DNA from: Porpolomopsis calyptriformis
Taxonomy: Eukaryota; Basidiomycota; Agaricomycetes; Agaricales; Hygrophoraceae
Length of the DNA: 64,000 bases
Assembly (NCBI GenBank): GCA_951640195.1
Contig: OX621173.1
Coordinates: forward strand, 1,405,780 to 1,469,779
Direction: 5' to 3'
In this document: piece by piece, positions 57,814 through 64,000 of the stretch
Layout of the letters: every line of letters begins with the position of its first letter
How positions within the stretch are numbered: position 1 is the stretch's first letter
Position numbers and translations under genes: made by a program
Notes under the pieces: model-generated
The model's database searches: none
Seen by the model: the letters and a program-made list of their open reading frames with translations, nothing else
What the model was told of the DNA's origin: nothing

Positions 57814-58966
57814 TGTAGAAGGTGTGAGGTTTCTCAAGGTAGATTCCTCTTGTTCATCTAAGGGGTATCGGAACACGTAGGGATTGATTCAGTAATCTGA
57901 TGATGATGAAAGGGGATTTCAAGCTTATGAAGGCTTGATATATTGGGTAGGAAGGGAAAATATGTATTGGGGGAAGGTGTGTCTGTTAATGGTGACTATC
58001 TACTTAATATATATAGAGAAGGTGAATAAAGGGACTTCTTTGTAGGTATGTGTACAAAGGGTAGTTCCTTTGTAAGAGTATGTGAGTGGGATTTAAGTAG
58101 ATAGGCGAAAGGGACATAGGATAAGGTAGATAAGATAAGGAAACAAAGGAAAGAGACTTTTCTGATTGGTTGAAGGTGTTTCCGATGGAGTTTGTGTTTT
58201 CAGAGGTGTTCTGGTGATACGACCCCTCCATCCCCTGAGCACTGTATATTCAACTATACGAATACTAGATGCCTATCAAGTCCTTCGAATATGAACTCAA
58301 ACCCTCCGAACCCTCCCAATAGCTCCCGAACATCCCGAACGACTTCAAGAATCATCGAACGCTCCGAATGCGATCGAAGCTTTCCGAACGCGAATGAAAG
58401 TTTGTATATCAAAGGGAAGACACTATTCAAAGGCATCTGTTCTCTTCTATTTCTCCCTTTTCATTCGATTCCTTCATTCCCATTCACTACTTTCCCCTTA
58501 GATCATTAGAGAGGCTCCCCTTTTATCATATACACTCAAAGGGATCCTTGTACTAGAAGATATATATACTGTATGTTGTAGCTAGTGATCCAACAAGTTA
58601 GATATTCGCTTCTCTCTCGCCCTTGAGTCTAGATCTTCTAAGACTTCCTCTCGATTTCCTCTTTCGACTTTCCGATCCTTCCGATTCCCCGATCGATCAT
58701 GTTCGCGAATGATCGAAGACTCCCTTTCCACGATTATCAATCATAGGCTGTGTCGAGACTCTTTATAGTCATCCTCGCACCTTGTTCTGTGTTTGGTTCT
58801 CATACACGAAGCAGACGTATCACTGGTTGGTGACGGACACTTCAGAATAATTATCGGAAGGTCAGAGGGGTCAGGTGTTGGGATATGTGTGTACAGGTTA
58901 GTGAGGTTGAGCTCTTTGTAGGTGGTGGAAAGGTTTTCCGTTTGTAGGGAGGGTGGATCTCCTACA
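57814..58966 (+). mobile_element. LTR A (plus orientation), split by a nested solo LTR
   Basis: It begins TGTAGAAGG and ends CTCCTACA, a TG...CA LTR with a short terminal inverted repeat. Removing the 612 bp insertion (608 bp plus 4 bp duplicated target) leaves 541 bp, which aligns along its length with the reverse complement of 59664-60206. No matching target duplication flanks it (ATGG left, TATC right), so it is a 5' LTR of a partial element or a rearranged copy. Confidence 0.85.
58215..58822. mobile_element. Nested solo LTR, 608 bp, different family
   Basis: It starts TGATACG and ends CGTATCA, giving TG...CA ends with a 7-bp perfect terminal inverted repeat. A 4-bp target duplication CTGG flanks it (58211-58214 and 58823-58826), and LTR B shows the uninterrupted target. 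It keeps many CG dinucleotides (a series of TCGAA and CCGAA motifs), unlike its surroundings, so it is probably younger. It contains an internal TATATATAC near 58,560. Orientation is not determined. Confidence 0.85.
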
Positions 58967-59101
58967 TATCCGGGGTAGTTAGATACCAGCCATCCCTGGT
59001 TGGTGCAAGAATAGGTTGAGTCACGTGATATTGTTGACTGCTTTTATGTGTGACTGTATGTGATGTGTCACCATTTTCAAACTTGAATGTTAACGTCGAG
59101 G

Positions 59102-60302
59102 ATGTCCAATGACAACAAACTGACAGACTTCAAGAGTCTGGTTATTAAGCTTCAAGACGCATCGGTCCTCTATCCTAGGGGGCCAGAAAGCTCCAGGTAT
59201 GATACCTGGGTGCTGGAGAACACAGATTACATGGTGAGTTTTCTTTTGATGGTTTAGATGCTGTACTGATCAGTTTGTGCAGACAAACTTTTTAGTGAGA
59301 CTTCCGGAGATGATAGAGCATGGGGAGGAGATTCCCTGAGTGGTGGAGGATCTCACAGAGGAGATAAGCAAGGTGTACAAGAAGCATAGCAGGCAGTGGA
59401 AGGTGGAAAGGAAGGCAATGGAGGAGAAGAAGAGGGTGATAGAGGAAGAGGTGTAGGCCAAGGCAATCGCAGAGGAGAGGTGGGAGGTTGAGGTAGCAGT
59501 GGAGAAGATGATGGAAAAGATGGAGGAGGAGAAGAGAGTTGAGGAAGAGGAGAAGGAGAAGCAGGAGCAGGTAGAGCAAGTGAGGGGTTGGAGGAGAAGC
59601 AGAACGCAGTCCGAAAGGCTATTATAAGGGAAGCCAAGGTATTGGAGGGTTGGAGGAGGGCGCTGTAGGAGATCCATACTCCCTATGAATGGAAAACCTT
59701 TCCATCACACACGAGCTCAACCTCACCAAATCCGCATACACATATCCCAAAAACCTAACCCTTCCGACTTTCCAATAAACATTCTGAAAATGTCCACCTC
59801 TAACCAGAAGACTTCTGAAAACACGAACTCCTTCGGAAACACCTTCAACTGATTGGAAAGTCTCTTTTCTTTGTTTTCCTTATCTTATCTACCTTATCAT
59901 ATCTTCCTTTTGCCTATCTACCTAATTTCCACTCACATACTCTCACAAAGGAACTATCCTTTGTACACTTACCTACAAAGAAGTTCCTTTATTCACCTCC
60001 TCTATATATATCAGTAGATAATCACTAAATACAACAGATACACCTTCCCCAAATACATACTTTCCCTTCCTACCCAATATATCAAGCCTTCATAAGCTTA
60101 AAACCCCTGTCTATCATTATCTGATTACTGAATCAATTCCTATGTGTTCCGATACCCCTTGGATGAACGAGAGGAATCTCCCTCAAGATCTCTCACGCCT
60201 TCTACAGCGCAGGCTGAGATGGACAAACAGACAGATGGGTTGATGGCTTGGATGGACAAGGGGTCAGAAAAGAAGGGAAAGGGAAGGAAATGGGCTATGT
60301 AA
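59102..60302 (+). pseudogene. Decayed element-encoded ORF with a coiled coil, interrupted by LTR B
   Basis: It starts MSNDNKLTDFKSLVIKLQDA and continues DTWVLENTDYM; a spliceable intron (59234-59282, with a CTGAT branch) joins to TNFLVRLPEMIEHGEEIP. Stops follow at 59337-59339 and 59454-59456, and a frameshift near 59,583. The rest is Glu/Lys-rich coiled coil (VEKMMEKMEEEKRVEEEEKE). The frame reading VLEGWRRA is cut by LTR B and resumes QAEMDKQTDGLMAWMDK after it. Probably a gag-like or accessory protein of an LTR element; it could instead be a repeat-associated host-derived ORF. Confidence 0.6.
59664..60206 (-). mobile_element. LTR B (minus orientation), solo LTR, 543 bp
   Basis: Read on the minus strand it begins TGTAGAAGG and ends CTCCTACA, the same family as LTR A. 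Four bases GCGC flank it on both sides (59660-59663 and 60207-60210), a target-site duplication. The ORF it interrupts is in frame again once LTR and one GCGC are removed. So it is a solo LTR and not the 3' end of the pol element to its right. Confidence 0.88.
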
Positions 60303-60390
60303 TAGTCCTGTATTAGAATAGGGGAATAGTAAAGGGATTGGATGAAAATGAGTGAGAGGGTGTCTGCTAAGTGAAGCTAAGTGAAGATAA

Positions 60391-63300
60391 GTCCCAGTAT
60401 GTGTTAGTCAGTCTCTGAAGATGAGTTAGAGTTATCTGAGATGTGTCCATCTGGCAGGGGGTTATCCTGTGTGATGATCTATGTGATAGAGAGTGATGTG
60501 TGCGAGTGGGGAAAGTATGGAAGAATGCGGAAGGCAGTGATTGGGAGTTTGGAAACTGCTCCATCTAGTTCTGAAATGATGTAGGCACCATGGGGGGGGT
60601 TTGAAGTTGTAGTCCTGGATTTGCTTTTCATAGTGTCTTTCGAAGTCCTGGATTGATTTGAATCATGAATCTAGTAATCATTGCTTGATCTGAGGTAGGT
60701 CCTCCTCCCATTTTTGAAGCTGACGGGCTCGGGTAGCTAATAGATTGGCTGGGGACATCGGAGCATCCATCGGGGGAACTAGGAAGGTGGCTTGGGTGAG
60801 ATCAAAGGGAAACAGAGGATCAGTTCCATGGACTATCCAGTATGGAGAGAATCTGGTGGATCTTTGAATAGATATGCATTCCACCCATAGGATGGAATGA
60901 TGAATGTTGTACCACTTGGATTCGACACCATTGGCAGCTTTCATGAGTGCCTCCTGGATGGATCTATGAGGTCTCTCAATGAGTCTGTTGGCTTGGGAGT
61001 TGTATGGGGAGATTCGGATGTGGTTGATTCCATATTGTGCGGTGAGATACTCAAGTGCTTTGATGAATGGGGCTCCATTGTCCATGATAATCTCTTCAAG
61101 GGCACCCCATCGACATAGAAGTTCTTTGAAAATAAAGGATCCGATAGCCCTGGCTGATTCTGTTCTCAGCGGGCACCATTCCAGATAAGCGGAGAGGGAA
61201 CAGTGGGCATGCAGAAGGAGTTTGTAGCTGTTAAACTTTGGTAGGAACATGGTGTTAATGTAGGCATGTCGGAATAGGTGAGCAGGTGTAGGAACTGTTG
61301 GAGGGATGAAGATCTGTTTGGTTTGGTGAATCTGACATTGATGACAAGTTCGGATGAACCATCAGATATCATGGTCAATGTAGGGCCACCAGAAATGGTC
61401 AAGCAATCGGTTTCGGGTGATAAAGGGGCCTTTATAGCCTAGTCCGTCATAAGCCTGCTGGATGATATCCAGTCTGTGAGGTTCCAGGATAATGAGCTGG
61501 TGTCTTCCATTGGGTCGTTTGCGCTAGAGACAGTTGTTGAATACAAAGAAGTTGGAGGCAGTGTGTAGGAGTTGCTTATATTGTTTGTCCAAGGTGTCAG
61601 GTGGGCATCTTTGGGTGATAAGAAAGTCATGAATGGTCCAAAGGTATGTGTCTCATAAAAGGGCTTTTTCTGATCGAGGAATAGGTGGCAGGCTGTCTGT
61701 AGCAGTGAGGATAGAGAAGGTGGGAGGTTCTGAGAGGTTGTTGAGTGAGGATAGATATGGTGATGCAATCTGTGAACAATTCAGGACAATTTTAAATCGA
61801 TTCCAGTTGATGAGCTCTACAGCAAAGGTATAGGATTGGTTGATCTATTCCTCATAATCATCATCAGAGGGATCATCTTCGGGAGTGGAAGGTCTCTGGG
61901 ATAGTCCATTGGGACTGGAGTGTAGATGGGTAGGAATGTGGACAAGATTGAAGTCGAATAGGAGGATACTGGCTATCCATCAGTTGATAGCTGCATTGGG
62001 CTGAATGTCTGGATTGTTGAGTATGCCTTTAATGTATTTGGCATCGACTTCTACTATGAATTTCGGAAGACCAATGAGCCATATTTGATACACCCAGAGA
62101 GCATGGAATAGTCCATATAGTTCAAGCTTGGCTTGTGAGTATCGGGATTCTCATTCATTCCATGTGATGGATCTGAATCGGGATGGGTAGCGCTTGCCAT
62201 CCTCCCCCTGCTGTTGTAGTATGAATCCAGCGGCATACATGGATGAGTCGACAGCTAAAATGATGGGTTGTCTGGAGTGGTAGTCGATTGGTTTGAGGGT
62301 GGGGGAGTTGATGATGGCTTGTTTAAGAGTTTCCATTGATCAGATTTCTTCTTCCTTAAAGCAGAAGGGGACATCCTTTTTGGTAAGATTAATAAGGGGT
62401 CAGGTGTGATGCGCGAAGTCTTTGATGAAGATTCAGAGGACTCTGCAAGTCCCTAGGAAGGATTGGACATGGGTAAGCTCTTGGCAGATGGGCCAGTCTT
62501 GGATCTTCTGTACTTAGGACTCATCCAGAATTTGTCCCTCATAATAGCATATGTGTCTGATGACTACAATGGTGGGAGCACAAACTGTGGTCTTCTTTCC
62601 ATTGAAGGTTCCTCCGAGGATTTTCATTTGGTTAAGGACTCAATTGAGGTTGTTGAGATATTCCCAGATGAACCTCTGAATGTGTGGGTTTTGTGGAATA
62701 GTCTCGAAGAGTCCTCCTGGGAGTTTGTAACAGGTTTCTGGGCCTTTAACAGGAATGTCATCTATGAAGGGGCTTGCAATATGAGGGATCTCTGCTTGGA
62801 GGATGTGGGTTACATCTCCATGCATGATCTGTGTTGAGTTGGTATATCCCATAGGAATAGAAGTGAGCTGTTTAGCTCTGAGGGGCATTTGAAAGGTGGT
62901 GAGGTCTTGGGACTGGAGGTTGAGGTCGTGTTGGTCAAAGGATATGAATAGGTCAAGGGACCTATAGCAGGCTCTTCCTGTGAAGGACTCTGTGAATTGC
63001 TCTGTGAGTGGAGGAACTGTGGAATTGCAGATTGAGACTTTATTGAGGGGTTTGAGATCGTGGATGAGTTGGAGAGATTTTCTGTCTTTCTTGAGCACGC
63101 AGAACCATCGGGAACAATAGGATGAGTTAGACTCTTTGTATATGCTAGCAGAAATCTTTTCGTGGATGACTTTGAGGACCATGTCAAAGATTCTGGGTGG
63201 GATTAGAATGTTTTTAAGAACCCACAGAACGTATTCTATAGTTGGGAGGAGGATCAGGTTGAAGAACTCTTCTAGAAAATGGCCTTTCTCAGTCTCCTCC

Positions 63301-64000
63301 CAGGCAAATGCTTTTTCCTGGGTTTTGATTACGTGGTGGGCCAGGGTTTCTTCTTCAGGCCATAGGAATCCATTGGGATTGACATTGTGTTTATCTTTCC
63401 ATTCTTGGGTGTAAATGGAGCCTAGTGTAAATGGTGGTGGATGGAAGGGAAGTGTCAGAAGGTTAGCCAATGGATCAGGGTGTTGACATTGGACAATGCA
63501 GAATTCTTCAGGTAGTGTTCCCTTGATAGGCAAGACACAGTCCGCTACTTTCTTATATTTCTTTCCAGCATAAGTGGCATGAGTGTAATCATATTCATCG
63601 ATATCTGTGACATAATCGGCTAAGGAGGATTCATGTACAGATATGGGAGTGAGAAGGGAGTCTGGGATGTCAGAGAGAGGGATGTCGAAGGTTGCTCCCT
63701 GTCTGCAGGGGTGATTGTCGTTTAGGTCGTTCTGGGATCATTCTGATATGCGGGAGTGGATGATGTTGTTCAGGGGAATCGGGGAAGCAGAGGTTGTGTG
63801 TGGGGAAACAGATACGTTGTTGGGTGTGGATGGCGTCGGTGGAATCAAAGCTTGGTGAGAGATAGAACCTGAGAGTACAGATGGCAAGGGTGTGGAAACC
63901 AGAACAGGGGTTTGGGTATAATCTGTACTCTCAACATTTAAAAACCCGTGGGGACGAGTTTCTTGTTGGGCTTCCAGGCTCATGGTTGTGTGGACACTTT
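60391..64000 (-). mobile_element. Decayed Ty3/gypsy retrotransposon pol, continues past window edge
   Basis: Read right to left. A Pro/Ser/Thr-rich stretch lies near 63,980; a protease-like end is at most partial; reverse transcriptase includes SSYCSRWFCVLKKDRKSLQL, then PFIDDIPVKGP carrying the F-x-D-D active site (62,800-62,720). RNase H follows (IILAVDSSMYAAGFILQQQG, about 62,262). Integrase has the zinc motif CHQCQIHQT, then DNGAPF and NRLIERPHRS of the D,D,E core (61,090-60,940). The frame is broken by about ten stops and at least one frameshift near 60,675; C-terminal sequence (SIQDFERHYEKQIQDYNF) continues beyond the shift to about 60,400. No LTR of its own is identified. Confidence 0.85.

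Noticed and set aside
59270..59677. Leu/Ser-rich minus-strand frames of 94 to 135 codons
   Set aside because: Antisense of the Glu/Lys-rich coiled-coil ORF, which gives Leu/Ser runs on the other strand.
57814..60206. LTR A and LTR B as the two ends of one element with an inverted LTR
   Set aside because: LTR B has its own GCGC target duplication and interrupts an ORF, so it is an independent solo LTR.
59664..64000. LTR B as the 3' LTR of the minus-strand pol element
   Set aside because: Orientation would fit, but the flanking GCGC duplication and the restored ORF show a separate insertion.

Overview
The window is nuclear DNA of a filamentous basidiomycete, most likely an agaricomycete. The evidence is many short introns (about 45-65 nt) with GT-AG ends and CTRAY-like branch points, densely packed genes on both strands, and families typical of mushroom-forming fungi: a DUF6699 protein, BTB and F-box families, a HsbA-like secreted protein, fungal NLRs, and a Ser/Thr-rich type I membrane protein. 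No rRNA, tRNA or CRISPR array was recognised. Exon boundaries were worked out by hand from splice signals, reading frame and family conservation.

Bases 1-25,500 hold a right-to-left PMA1 proton ATPase (cut by the window edge), LSM6, a large NACHT-ankyrin NLR with 29 near-identical ankyrin units, a zinc alcohol dehydrogenase, a SWI3/RSC8-type SWIRM-ZZ-SANT chromatin subunit, a PPR protein, a single-pass membrane protein, a GIN4/HSL1-type kinase, a HsbA-like secreted protein and the ribosome-recycling ATPase RLI1 (ABCE1).

Bases 25,600-45,300 hold an NB-ARC-TPR NLR carrying a one-base frameshift, a Par14-type parvulin, a double-SANT corepressor (SNT1-like), GPI17/PIG-S, a helix-loop-helix-like protein, a DUF6699 protein, the mitochondrial carrier LEU5, a disordered protein, a BTB protein, and the GID ubiquitin-ligase RING subunit GID9/FYV10.

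Bases 45,150-49,080 are a tandem duplication of about 1.9 kb. Each unit carries the 3' end of GID9 plus an F-box gene, and each F-box copy has a different disabling lesion. After a poorly coding stretch come a cytochrome P450, RRG9, coactosin, a diamine-type N-acetyltransferase and EGD1 (NAC beta).

From about 56,400 to the right edge the sequence changes abruptly to AT-rich, CpG-poor DNA. It holds a nested set of LTR elements: an LTR split by a younger, CpG-richer solo LTR; a decayed element ORF interrupted by another solo LTR; and a decayed minus-strand Ty3/gypsy pol whose stops mostly sit where arginine is expected.

The most interesting themes are two NLR immune-type receptors of different architecture within 22 kb, an unusual concentration of apparent GC-AG introns (six well supported, two more in the F-box pair), several extremely short head-to-head gene pairs, a run of ubiquitin-ligase-type genes with a recent duplication, and the sharp boundary into transposon-rich, CpG-depleted DNA.
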